IMG/VR virus record: IMGVR_UViG_3300025168_000137
Coordinates: 1-48,967 of that record
Reading direction: 5' to 3' (one strand)
DNA: 48,967 nucleotides
From: a virus
The notes under the pieces were generated by a model. That model did not search any database and was not told where the DNA came from. It saw nothing but the letters and a program-made list of their open reading frames with translations. Each line of letters starts with the position of its first letter. The first letter of the stretch is position 1. The position numbers and the translations under genes are program-made. Positions 1 through 6,673 of this stretch are shown piece after piece.

Positions 1-22
1 TTTAAAGTAAGTAATAAATAAT

Positions 23-54
23 TTGGAGAACGCATAGAAAGTTCGTATATTTAG
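23..54 (+). promoter_or_regulatory. Bacteroidetes-type promoter, copy 1
   Basis: TTG at 23-25 is followed after exactly 20 nt by TATATTTA (46-53). This matches the known Bacteroidetes sigma-A pattern of TTG near -33 and TAnnTTTG near -7. The flanks TTGGAG and TTCGTAT recur with the same spacing at 3688 and 7363, so this is a phage promoter family and not a chance match. It lies about 50 nt upstream of the first gene. Confidence 0.65.
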
Positions 55-103
55 ACATAAATAAGGAGCGAAAGTTCAAGTCAATAATTAAATTAAAAAC
101 CAA

Positions 104-490
104 ATGACAAAATTAAACAAAGTAGTAGTAGTATTAGATGAGAAAGCAATCAATGAAATTGCAAAGGGTAAAGTAGATAACAGAGTAAACAATACAGGCA
201 GACCTGTAAACAAAAAGTCAGCAAGACAAATTAGATTAAACAAACAAGCATATTACACTAATGTAAATGAAAAATTCAAATCAGGTAATACATTTAAAGT
301 AAGCAATGGTGAATATAAGTACAGTCAACCAAGCAATAACAATGAATATGGTTGTATTGTAAATAATATAACTGGTCATGTGTGTAATATAAGTTACATT
401 GGTAGAACTAAAGTACAAGGTTATACGTTTGTATTAGGTAAGAAAGTGAATGTTGAATTAAACCTTAAGACTTTAAAGTTTGTAAAGTAA
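104..490 (+). CDS. Hypothetical basic protein (128 aa)
   Basis: I do not recognise this protein. It is Asn/Lys-rich, with a hydrophobic start (VVVVLDE), then a basic segment GRPVNKKSARQ at about residues 32-42 that resembles the loop and recognition-helix starts of small DNA-binding proteins. The second half (about 80-128) is rich in Val, Tyr and Gly and looks beta-stranded. It is a single-gene unit, with a Bacteroidetes-type promoter about 50 nt upstream and an intrinsic terminator about 26 nt after the stop. That isolation suggests strong independent, possibly early, expression. A DNA-binding role is only a guess from the basic segment. Confidence 0.7.
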   Translation: MTKLNKVVVVLDEKAINEIAKGKVDNRVNNTGRPVNKKSARQIRLNKQAYYTNVNEKFKSGNTFKVSNGEYKYSQPSNNNEYGCIVNNITGHVCNISYIGRTKVQGYTFVLGKKVNVELNLKTLKFVK

Positions 491-515
491 TAATTTCATA
501 AAATATAATTTGAAA

Positions 516-540
516 GGCCCTTTATAAGGGTCTTTTTTTT
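516..540 (+). terminator. Intrinsic terminator
   Basis: GGCCCT (516-521) pairs with AGGGTC (527-532, one G-U pair) around a 5-nt loop and is followed by a run of eight T. It closes the transcription unit of the gene at 104-490. Confidence 0.8.
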
Positions 541-945
541 CTTTTGAAAGGCCGATAGCGACTCGATAGCGGTACGTCCGCGCCACACCCGCGGGCATTC
601 GGCGGCCGATGGTGCATGCCAAAAGTTTTGGGGTGATTCAGAGCGAACATACGGTTTTTCACCATCGAGCATATATACGCATATATAACCACATATTATA
701 ATGTAATAATAGTGTCATAATTACGTCATTGCTATATTCCCATGTGGTTGTACGTATCCTCAAAAATGATTATGAACACACAAGAAAAAAGGGTAGACAT
801 TTCACCATTCGTTTACATTCTTCTCATAATTGTAGTTTATGCTATAGCTATATAGACATTAAAAAAGAAATCTTCACAAATTTTTTCACGCCGAGCCTAT
901 TATATTTGTATATATTACAGTACATTTATTAAATATTATACAGAC
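541..945. other. Gene-poor stretch with a GC-rich structured patch
   Basis: No convincing long gene lies here. The first part (about 549-640) is strikingly GC-rich against an AT-rich genome. It contains nested inverted repeats: GCCGA (551-555) with TCGGC (599-603), CCGCG (578-582) with CGCGG (590-594) around a 7-nt loop, and CGATGGTG (607-614) with CACCATCG (660-667). The direct repeat CGATAGCG occurs twice near 553-571. After 670 the sequence returns to AT-rich, with ATATATACG-type runs, and leads into the next gene through TATTATATTTGTATATATT (about 899-917), which may be a promoter -10 region. The patch could be a structured RNA, a replication or packaging site, or a recombination remnant. 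I cannot choose between these. Confidence 0.45.
766..855 (+). CDS. Possible small membrane peptide (29 aa)
   Basis: A short frame starts at ATG 766 (or 772) and ends with TAG at 853-855. After a polar N-terminus (NTQEKRVDIS) the remaining residues are almost all hydrophobic (PFVYILLIIVVYAIAI), which would make one membrane helix. A single-helix peptide could be a holin-like or regulatory small protein. There is no ribosome-binding site or homology evidence, so it may be a chance frame in AT-rich DNA. Confidence 0.25.
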   Translation: MIMNTQEKRVDISPFVYILLIIVVYAIAI

Positions 946-1116
946 ATGGCAAAGAAACGCAAACTTAACAGCAAAAACCCAATATACCTTAAGGTGGATG
1001 ATAATGCACCTAAAATTAAAAAAAAGAAATTAATGTGCAACGCTAAAATACGTGGATACGGTGGTTCTGACACAGGACTTACTACACCTGTGTATGGTAT
1101 ATGGTATGAAGATTAA
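946..1116 (+). CDS. Small basic hypothetical protein (56 aa)
   Basis: The frame starts at ATG 946 and its TAA is directly followed by the ATG of the SET-domain gene at 1117, which argues that both are real and co-translated. The protein is very basic at the N-terminus (MAKKRKLNSK) and in the middle (KIKKKK), and ends in an aromatic tail (GIWYED). No family is recognised. The adjoining gene encodes a putative protein-lysine methyltransferase, so a Lys-rich partner or substrate is an attractive but untested possibility. Confidence 0.6.
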   Translation: MAKKRKLNSKNPIYLKVDDNAPKIKKKKLMCNAKIRGYGGSDTGLTTPVYGIWYED

Positions 1117-1425
1117 ATGTATCGTCCATTACCTACATATCTCACAATAAAACAATCACCTGTTGAAGGGTTAGGTTTGTTTGCTACAGAATTTATCAAA
1201 AAATCAACAACATTAGGTATTTCCCATGTTGCAGATCGCCATTTTGCCAATGGTTATGTAAGAACGCCATTAGGTGGGTTTATTAATCATAATACTACAC
1301 CAAATTGTAAGACATTTACAGAAGGACGTCTTATATCTATTATTACATTAAAAGACATTAAAGAAGGAGAAGAACTTACATTAAAATATACTATGTACGA
1401 TCCATCACAGTATTCACGTACGTAG
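1117..1425 (+). CDS. SET-domain protein, putative protein-lysine methyltransferase (102 aa)
   Basis: The protein is essentially a minimal SET domain. Residues 14-27 (SPVEGLGLFATEFI) match the SET-I entry motif. INHNTTPNC (56-64) matches the conserved INHSCxPN S-adenosylmethionine/pseudoknot motif. GEELTLKY (84-91) matches the EELTxDY motif that supplies the catalytic-side Tyr. The family transfers methyl groups from S-adenosylmethionine to protein lysines. At 102 residues it is shorter than eukaryotic SET enzymes but close to the small viral and bacterial forms, and no pre-SET or post-SET zinc region is visible. The start abuts the previous stop, and the gene ends with TAG. The substrate is unknown; host or phage DNA-binding or ribosomal proteins are possible. 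Confidence 0.8.
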   Translation: MYRPLPTYLTIKQSPVEGLGLFATEFIKKSTTLGISHVADRHFANGYVRTPLGGFINHNTTPNCKTFTEGRLISIITLKDIKEGEELTLKYTMYDPSQYSRT

Positions 1426-1433
1426 TCGCAGGA

Positions 1434-1464
1434 TTGGTTCTTTTTTCTTGTGTTTCGTATATAC
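1434..1464 (+). promoter_or_regulatory. Weak Bacteroidetes-type promoter candidate
   Basis: TTGG at 1434-1437 and TTTCGTATATAC ending at 1464 resemble the stronger promoters at 23, 3688 and 7363. Here the gap between TTG and TAT is 21 nt and the final TTTA is degenerate. It lies upstream of the duplicated structural-type genes at 1585 and 2059. Confidence 0.3.
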
Positions 1465-1540
1465 GGATTCATAGGTTGGATTGTTTAGAGAAAGCAAGAG
1501 AGATTCTTTATTTTTTCTTATATGTTTTTTATCATTTTTT

Positions 1541-1549
1541 TATATTTAT
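1541..1549 (+). promoter_or_regulatory. Candidate late promoter element (TATATTTAT)
   Basis: TATATTTAT lies 36 nt upstream of the ATG at 1585. Close copies stand in front of the genes at 16901, 22742 and 27876. T4-like phages use a single -10-type TATAAATA element read by the gp55 sigma factor, and a gp55-like gene is present here. The element is AT-only in an AT-rich genome, so single copies carry little weight. Confidence 0.35.
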
Positions 1550-1584
1550 CGTTGAATAACATTTGAACACTAAAAACAAAATAA

Positions 1585-2049
1585 ATGGCGGCAACAGTAA
1601 AAACAACATTCACATTCTCTAGTACGGATATTGCTTCAGATACTTTATCTTTCTCTGTTTCGGAAACATTAAATTTAACGGGATCTGGAGGTATAGAAAG
1701 AGTGGATTTAGCAATGGCTTCCGGATCAGGTAGCTCATATAGAATATATAATGAAAATGATTTTGGATCAAGTACACCTACTTACTTATATTTAAAGAAC
1801 ATAACAGGTAGTGGATTTAGTGCATCAGCAGGATTTGCTGGTACATCATCAGTAGTTCATATTGTACAAACAGGATCTGCTCAGACAGGTAAGCCTAATC
1901 ACCCAATGGCTAGAGTAACAATGGGTAATTTTTGTTATATACCAATCAACCCATCATCATCATATGAAATTTTTACTGGAGATATAACAAGTAATGAACA
2001 ACATTTAAACGCACAATCAACAATAGTAGAATTCGGAATATTTAATTAA
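1585..2049 (+). CDS. Beta-rich Gly/Ser/Thr protein, paralogue A (154 aa)
   Basis: The composition (Ser/Thr/Gly-rich, few charges) and alternating hydrophobic pattern suggest an all-beta structural or decoration protein. It shares with the next gene the N-terminal block SSTDIASDTLSFSVSETL, the LTGSGG turn, the central TGSGFSASAG block and a C-terminal pattern of YIPINPSSSY...VEFGIF. It has no signal peptide. It lies downstream of candidate promoters at 1434 and 1541 and about 9 nt before its paralogue. A virion surface protein is a reasonable inference, but no family is recognised. Confidence 0.75.
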   Translation: MAATVKTTFTFSSTDIASDTLSFSVSETLNLTGSGGIERVDLAMASGSGSSYRIYNENDFGSSTPTYLYLKNITGSGFSASAGFAGTSSVVHIVQTGSAQTGKPNHPMARVTMGNFCYIPINPSSSYEIFTGDITSNEQHLNAQSTIVEFGIFN

Positions 2050-2058
2050 TAAAAAACT

Positions 2059-2652
2059 ATGGCATCATCATTAAACGCACTTTTAACTTTATCTAGTACA
2101 GATATGACATCTGATACTTTATCATTTTCAGTATCCGAAACTTTACAATTAACGGGATCTGGAGGATTAAAAAGATTCAATATAGATCCAAAATATACTG
2201 GATCAACACCAAGAGATAACCATCCTTTACAATTTGAAAATATAGCTGTAGGAGCAGATACTAAAGTAGGATATGAATTATATGCAGGTTCAGGATCAAG
2301 TAATGCTTCAGTACCTGGAGGTATAACTGGATCTCAATCACACACACCAACTTTTTTATACCTTAAAAACGTAACAGGTAGTGGATTTAGTGCATCAGCA
2401 GGTGGTCCAACTACATCTTCAAATGTACATTTATTTATGAGTGGAGCAGGAATGCATAATGGAGGAGCTACTGGTAGTTATGATATAGCTGTATTAAAAC
2501 AAGGAAGTTTCTTATATATGCCAATTAACCCAAATACATCTTATTACGTTTATACCCCAACAGGTAGTGGTAATTTAGCAACAAATTCTAATGATGTTGG
2601 ATTTGGTGCAGGATTAACAGGTACAATTATAGAATTCGCCGTATTTAAATAA
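2059..2652 (+). CDS. Beta-rich Gly/Ser/Thr protein, paralogue B (197 aa)
   Basis: This is a tandem duplicate of the preceding gene, with the same N-terminal block (SSTDMTSDTLSFSVSETL), the same LTGSGG and TGSGFSASAG blocks and the same ending (MPINPNTSYY...IEFAVFK). It differs by an insertion of roughly 40 residues rich in Gly/Ser around residues 50-95. The 31-nt stretch at 2372-2402 is identical to 1802-1832, which suggests recent duplication or gene conversion. It is probably a beta-sandwich virion component. An AT-rich gap of about 47 nt separates it from the next gene. Confidence 0.75.
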   Translation: MASSLNALLTLSSTDMTSDTLSFSVSETLQLTGSGGLKRFNIDPKYTGSTPRDNHPLQFENIAVGADTKVGYELYAGSGSSNASVPGGITGSQSHTPTFLYLKNVTGSGFSASAGGPTTSSNVHLFMSGAGMHNGGATGSYDIAVLKQGSFLYMPINPNTSYYVYTPTGSGNLATNSNDVGFGAGLTGTIIEFAVFK

Positions 2653-2699
2653 AAACGTCGGTTAAATAAAAAGGTTTCATAAATTTTTATAATTTATGT

Positions 2700-2921
2700 A
2701 TGAAAGCCAATAAAGTAGCCGATCTTATTAATAAAAGGCAAAAAATAGATAAAAAAATTGAGGATATTCAAAAAGAATGTCCTCATTTTAGTAGATCTGT
2801 AAAATCTATACGAGAACGTTTGGATTCCACAACAATGGTTATTAGATGGGTATGTGATAGTTGTTGTAAGATAGTAGGATATCCAAGCAATAAAGAGATA
2901 AATAAATTTATGAAAAAATAA
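2700..2921 (+). CDS. Small putative zinc-binding protein (73 aa)
   Basis: The N-terminal half is a charged helix (about residues 5-26). It is followed by CPH at about 27-29 and by WVCDSCCKIVGYPS at about 51-64. A CxH...CxxC arrangement of this kind suggests one small zinc-binding module. I do not recognise a named family. The start at 2700 gives a compact protein, and the next gene begins 3 nt after its stop, indicating co-transcription with the small genes downstream. Confidence 0.65.
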   Translation: MKANKVADLINKRQKIDKKIEDIQKECPHFSRSVKSIRERLDSTTMVIRWVCDSCCKIVGYPSNKEINKFMKK

Positions 2922-2924
2922 ACT

Positions 2925-3182
2925 ATGTCAGATAAAGAAGTACATATTAAACAAGTATTAAAAAGATTCCCACCAGGTGATAGATGGACACCAGTTGATT
3001 CTGAAGATCCTGTATTTTCTTCATTAACAGAGGGTATTGAATGGGTTTATCAAAACACACAAGCGCGTGATTATTTACTAAGAGCTGGAGAAGGTACAAT
3101 ATTTATATATTCTGAAGAAGATAAACCAGAGCCTGAACCAGAAAAACCAAAAACATATAATTTATATGGCGAATTCGAATAG
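2925..3182 (+). CDS. Hypothetical acidic protein (85 aa)
   Basis: This is an unrecognised small protein. Residues 10-45 include RFPPGDRWTPVDSEDPVF, a segment that looks ordered. The tail (about 64-80) is a Glu/Pro/Lys repeat (KPEPEPEKPK) ending in YNLYGEFE. The gene starts 3 nt after the previous stop, and its last 17 nt overlap the next gene in another frame, so the three small genes look translationally linked. No function can be given. Confidence 0.6.
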   Translation: MSDKEVHIKQVLKRFPPGDRWTPVDSEDPVFSSLTEGIEWVYQNTQARDYLLRAGEGTIFIYSEEDKPEPEPEKPKTYNLYGEFE

Positions 3183-3675
3183 ACAATATAAAGATGCAGC
3201 ACTAGGAGCATTTATAGGATGGATAGGTATACTAATATTTTGTTTATTAGCAGTATTATTTACAGGATGTTATGGAACATATTATATTACAGATGCAGAA
3301 TATGATGATGTACGAGAAGAACATGCTTCTTTAACATATCATAATAATTTAATATATTGGGGTTGGAATAGTGGATATTATTACTACTATGGTACACCAC
3401 ATTATTATCCTTGGTATTATTATTATAATACTTGCCCTCCTTCTCATTATACCCACACAACACATGTTGTAATTACAAGACCCGTTAATAGACCTACACA
3501 TAGGCCTAATAGACCTAAAGTAAATACACACAGGTCTAATATTAAAGTAAAAACAAACACATACCGCAACACAAATACTAAAACTAACGTAAATCGCAAT
3601 AAGGTTAATATAAAAACAAACAGATCTAACAACTCTAATAAAAGATCCGTAAAAACTAACAGAAAACCAAGGTAA
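3166..3675 (+). CDS. Putative Tyr-rich lipoprotein with basic repetitive tail (169 aa)
   Basis: After 12 polar residues comes one hydrophobic segment (about 13-34) that ends in LFTGC with Cys35, a lipobox-like signal for lipid attachment. The middle (about 55-90) is extremely Tyr-rich (YYYYYGTPHYYPWYYYYN). The tail (about 100-169) is a low-complexity array of Arg, Lys, Asn, Thr and Pro (RPTHRPNRPK and similar). The start overlaps the preceding gene by 17 nt. A surface or periplasmic anchor that binds peptidoglycan or another polyanion through the basic tail is possible. The low complexity makes homology reasoning unsafe. Confidence 0.55.
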   Translation: MANSNRQYKDAALGAFIGWIGILIFCLLAVLFTGCYGTYYITDAEYDDVREEHASLTYHNNLIYWGWNSGYYYYYGTPHYYPWYYYYNTCPPSHYTHTTHVVITRPVNRPTHRPNRPKVNTHRSNIKVKTNTYRNTNTKTNVNRNKVNIKTNRSNNSNKRSVKTNRKPR

Positions 3676-3687
3676 TCGCAAAAAAAC

Positions 3688-3717
3688 TTGGAGGAGCTAA
3701 ATATCTTTCGTATCTTG
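3688..3717 (+). promoter_or_regulatory. Bacteroidetes-type promoter, copy 2
   Basis: TTG at 3688-3690 (within CTTGGAGGAGC) is followed by a 20-nt gap and TATCTTG (3711-3717). The TTGGAG and TTTCGTAT flanks match the copies at 23 and 7363. It sits in the 71-nt gap before the gene at 3747 and would start transcription of the envelope cluster at 3.7-7.4 kb. Confidence 0.65.
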
Positions 3718-3746
3718 ACGTCATATTAATCAATACAGATAAAGTT

Positions 3747-3932
3747 ATGTTCCTAAAAAGATTTAAACAAATTGAAGTTCCACTACTCTTTCTAATTATT
3801 GCATCATTTGCATACGAAACCTTGGGTTTATCAACAGCTATTATTTTTGTAATAATTTCATTAGTTAGATTATACCTAAATTACGTATTATTTGAAGAAA
3901 TTCCAGAAGATTTCGAAAACCAAAATAAATAA
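3747..3932 (+). CDS. Small membrane protein, two helices (61 aa)
   Basis: Two hydrophobic segments (about residues 13-30 and 32-50) follow a short basic N-terminus (MFLKRFKQIE), and the C-terminal tail is acidic (FEEIPEDFENQNK). This hairpin topology and size fit a holin-like or other small inner-membrane protein. It lies directly downstream of a strong host-type promoter, 4 nt before a lipoprotein gene and near a lytic transglycosylase, which makes a lysis role plausible but unproven. Confidence 0.6.
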   Translation: MFLKRFKQIEVPLLFLIIASFAYETLGLSTAIIFVIISLVRLYLNYVLFEEIPEDFENQNK

Positions 3933-3936
3933 AATT

Positions 3937-4497
3937 ATGAAAAAGATATTATTATTACTGGTTGCAGGAGCTATGTTAGCTTCTTGTGAAAAAGAATTTT
4001 TAGAAAATTATAATGGACATCATTACGAACCTGCGGATATTGATTATGAATTTAAAATGAATGGTAGATGTTCTCAAGATGCTAATGGTTATTACCATTT
4101 ACCATTAATTCCCAAGGAAGACAAACAAACATTACATAGATTTGGTGCTTATGTTACAGGAGTAGATAAATGGGAATTACCTACACGAGTTACTTGGACA
4201 TGTGATAAATTTTGGTATACACCTGATACATTAGGATTTACATATATTGAAATAGGACAAGTACCAACAGGAGAATCTCCATGGAGTTTTCAAAATTTCG
4301 CAGTAACGGGTTATGAAGGTTTAGTAGTTACTATAGTAAATGGTACAAGTAATGCAGATCTTACTATGGATTCAATATACTGTATGATGGCTCCTATTGG
4401 CGCTATGATTGGTGATACAGCTACTGTGTGGGGTAAAGCATATTTTGAAGAAGGTGATATAATAATAGAAGATAAATTTAAAATAATTTTTGAATAA
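3937..4497 (+). CDS. Putative lipoprotein (186 aa)
   Basis: I place the start at ATG 3937, because it gives a textbook lipoprotein signal: MKK, a hydrophobic core and the lipobox LASC with Cys17. An upstream extension in the same frame would bury this signal. The mature part looks beta-rich with an Ig-like feel, including two or three strand-like segments and an ending EGDIIIEDKFKIIFE. It resembles the small Ig-like lipoproteins of Bacteroidetes in general form, but no named family is recognised. It probably sits in the periplasm or on the outer membrane and is co-transcribed with its neighbours. Confidence 0.65.
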   Translation: MKKILLLLVAGAMLASCEKEFLENYNGHHYEPADIDYEFKMNGRCSQDANGYYHLPLIPKEDKQTLHRFGAYVTGVDKWELPTRVTWTCDKFWYTPDTLGFTYIEIGQVPTGESPWSFQNFAVTGYEGLVVTIVNGTSNADLTMDSIYCMMAPIGAMIGDTATVWGKAYFEEGDIIIEDKFKIIFE

Positions 4498-4498
4498 T

Positions 4499-5050
4499 AT
4501 GAAAAAAACAATTTTATGGATATTAGTTTTTACAGGGTTTATGTATGCCTTTATAGGATTACATAATTCAATAGAACAAGAAAAAACAATTAAAAAAATA
4601 AAAGTACAAACAACTATAGATAGTTTACAAAATGTAATAGATAGTCTATGTTATGAAATAGATACTCTACAATGGGAAAGCCAAATATGGGATTTTAATA
4701 TATCACATAATACAACTCATTTACTATCCGCTATAATGTATGTTGAATCAAGTTATAATGACTCAGCTTATAATTCTTATGAGGATGCTGTTGGGTGTTT
4801 GCAAATTAGAAAGACTATGGTTAATGATGTAAATAGAATATTACGTAGGCAAAAATCAGACTTAAGATTCACATATGATGATAGGTGGTTAAGGAATAGG
4901 TCTATAAAAATGTTTGACATATATTGTAAACATTATGGATTAACCACAGCCGAAGAAATAGCCAGATGTTGGAATGGGGGACCCCGAGGTATGCAAAACG
5001 AGATGACAGCAGGTTATTGGAAAAAAGTAAAAAATCAATTAGACAGTTAA
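4499..5050 (+). CDS. Membrane-anchored lytic transglycosylase (SLT-like) (183 aa)
   Basis: ATG 4499 overlaps the end of the previous gene's context and gives an N-terminal membrane anchor (about residues 4-22), then a coiled-coil linker (about 27-60). The catalytic domain follows: LLSAIMYVESSYN with the likely catalytic Glu83, GCLQI at about 101-105 and the family signature CWNGGP near 160. SLT-type enzymes cleave the MurNAc-GlcNAc bond of peptidoglycan with formation of 1,6-anhydro-MurNAc. A membrane-tethered form in a phage fits host lysis or local wall opening. The fold assignment is firm; its timing is inferred from the position after a host-type promoter. Confidence 0.8.
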   Translation: MKKTILWILVFTGFMYAFIGLHNSIEQEKTIKKIKVQTTIDSLQNVIDSLCYEIDTLQWESQIWDFNISHNTTHLLSAIMYVESSYNDSAYNSYEDAVGCLQIRKTMVNDVNRILRRQKSDLRFTYDDRWLRNRSIKMFDIYCKHYGLTTAEEIARCWNGGPRGMQNEMTAGYWKKVKNQLDS

Positions 5051-5051
5051 T

Positions 5052-5525
5052 ATGAAATGTATAACAGCAAAAGAAGCAGAACAATTTGTTCCATTAAAAA
5101 ATGACATGAAGTCTGACTTAGGTGATGCAGCATATTTTACATTAACACCATCAAAACGAGGAAAAAGTTGGGAAGATGTAACATATTATTTACCTAGACG
5201 TAAAAGAATGTATGAAGGTCGTAAAGGTGATGGAGACTCGTGGGTTTATGTGTTGTCTAACGAATCTCAGCCAGGAATGTATAAAATTGGCTACACATCA
5301 CATGAGGATGTTGATAAGAGAGTTAAACAATTGTCTAGATCTACATCAGTTGCGACTCCTTTTGCTTTAGAATGGGCCTTTCGATGTTTTAATGCAGAAC
5401 GATTAGAAGGAGAGGTACATAAAAAATTACAAGGTCATAGAATATCAAAAGATAGAGAGTTTTTTGCTATATCTCTTAATGAAGCTAAAGAAACTATAGA
5501 AGACTTAGGACAAAAATATGTATAA
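5052..5525 (+). CDS. T5orf172 (GIY-YIG-like) domain protein (157 aa)
   Basis: Residues about 64-150 form a T5orf172/MUG113-type domain, a relative of GIY-YIG nucleases. The signs are WVYVLSN, then MYKIGYT, an Arg-rich helix beginning RVKQLSR, RLEGEVHKKL and the final REFF motif. The first 60 residues are a basic, unassigned lead-in. Family members are often phage- or plasmid-borne and are presumed DNA-binding or nuclease proteins. The gene starts 1 nt after the transglycosylase stop and ends 2 nt before the next gene. Confidence 0.75.
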   Translation: MKCITAKEAEQFVPLKNDMKSDLGDAAYFTLTPSKRGKSWEDVTYYLPRRKRMYEGRKGDGDSWVYVLSNESQPGMYKIGYTSHEDVDKRVKQLSRSTSVATPFALEWAFRCFNAERLEGEVHKKLQGHRISKDREFFAISLNEAKETIEDLGQKYV

Positions 5526-5527
5526 CC

Positions 5528-6091
5528 ATGAAACAATTATTTCTCATACTATTTTTATGTATTGGAGTTAGTGCTAGTTCTCAGTGTGTATCTAACCAAT
5601 CATTTATATTATCATCACCGGGCCCATATTCCCCAGGAGACGTTATTGCAGTAGATTATACTTTAGGTACTTTTACTCAACTAAATATAAACTGGATAAT
5701 AGCGTTTCAAATAAACTTAGGTGTAGGATGGACTAACTTAATTCCTTTAATTACACCAGTTAATACAAGTACTCAATCGGGTTTTTGGTTATGGGATAAT
5801 CAACATACATTCCCTAGTGGTTTAAATTTTGGACCAGGTTGGAGATTTGTAAATACAGGTTTTAATCCAGATTGGGGTAGTAGTTCAACTGGCCCTCTCA
5901 CAATGAGATTTAGAGTAACAGTAGACCAAACATGTACTGCAGATGATTTATCAATTTCTATAAATGTATTTGGTGATTGTCTAACAGGAGGTTGGAATAA
6001 TGGGGCCTGCTGTACAGATCCTGCGTATAACATATATAACGGTGTAGTTCAAATACCACCAATAACAACATCTAATATTAACCATTTTTAA
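5528..6091 (+). CDS. Secreted beta-rich protein, first of a set of three (187 aa)
   Basis: A clear signal peptide (MKQLFLILFLCIGVSASSQ) is followed by an all-beta looking mature chain rich in Gly, Thr, Asn and aromatic residues, with six or more Cys (CVSNQ near the start, a GACCTDP motif near 165). There is no recognisable C-terminal sorting domain. It ends in SNINHF, reminiscent of the QHF end of the next gene. The style is that of Bacteroidetes gliding-associated and adhesin proteins. It is followed at 11 nt by a second and then a third secreted protein, the last with the sorting domain. Confidence 0.65.
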   Translation: MKQLFLILFLCIGVSASSQCVSNQSFILSSPGPYSPGDVIAVDYTLGTFTQLNINWIIAFQINLGVGWTNLIPLITPVNTSTQSGFWLWDNQHTFPSGLNFGPGWRFVNTGFNPDWGSSSTGPLTMRFRVTVDQTCTADDLSISINVFGDCLTGGWNNGACCTDPAYNIYNGVVQIPPITTSNINHF

Positions 6092-6102
6092 AAATCAAGA
6101 CT

Positions 6103-6672
6103 ATGAATTACAAAGAAAACAAACAAGTATTACTAACCCTTTTTATCACAATGATAATGATGGTAACGACCTTATTTACATTTGGTCAAACAACAATTAA
6201 CCCAGACACAGTATGTGCAAATGCAGTAGGTGAACAATATTTTGTTACTAATACTGCTACATCAACTTACAATTGGACTATCACAGGAGGTGGTGGTATA
6301 TTACAAACAGGACAAGGAACCAATTCAATTACGGTAGATTGGGGTGGAGTTACTGGTTTATACCCTAATGCAGTTGAAGTTATTGAATCAAATGCAGCTA
6401 ATTGTCCTGGTAATCCTGTGTTATTAGATGTGTTTGTTTTACTTTTATCAGGTAATGCTATTGGTCCTTTTTGTCCAGGTGATCCTACAACACCTTTAGT
6501 TGGAAATCCAGCAGGTGGAACATGGTCAGGAACAGGTGTAGTAGCTAATGCATTTCAGCCATCAGTAGGTGTTGGAAATTATGTGTTAACTTACTCAATG
6601 GCCGGTTGTAATACAACTATAAATGTTGTTGTAAATAATGGACCAGTAACAGGACCAATCCAACACTTTTAA
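6103..6672 (+). CDS. Secreted PKD-like domain protein (189 aa)
   Basis: A signal peptide of about 29 residues ends in TLFTFGQ. The mature part begins with a PKD-like domain: TSTYNWTITGGGGILQTGQG and then SITVDWGG, the motif set typical of the PKD-like/Ig-like repeats in large T9SS adhesins. A second part contains GGTWSGTGVV, also common in such proteins. It ends in GPIQHF with no sorting domain. The same YxWxIxGG...SITIxW pattern occurs in the next protein, so the two are homologous modules. Outer-surface or periplasmic location is inferred. Confidence 0.7.
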   Translation: MNYKENKQVLLTLFITMIMMVTTLFTFGQTTINPDTVCANAVGEQYFVTNTATSTYNWTITGGGGILQTGQGTNSITVDWGGVTGLYPNAVEVIESNAANCPGNPVLLDVFVLLLSGNAIGPFCPGDPTTPLVGNPAGGTWSGTGVVANAFQPSVGVGNYVLTYSMAGCNTTINVVVNNGPVTGPIQHF

Positions 6673-6673
6673 T

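Noticed and set aside
1-21. End of an upstream gene
   Set aside because: A six-codon frame to TAA at 19-21 resembles the FKVSN of the first gene, but it is too short to call.
729-932. 67-codon frame opening with TTG in the gap before the first small basic gene
   Set aside because: It has no proper start codon and its composition is Tyr/Leu/His-rich as in chance frames. It overlaps likely promoter sequence, and no continuity with neighbours is seen.
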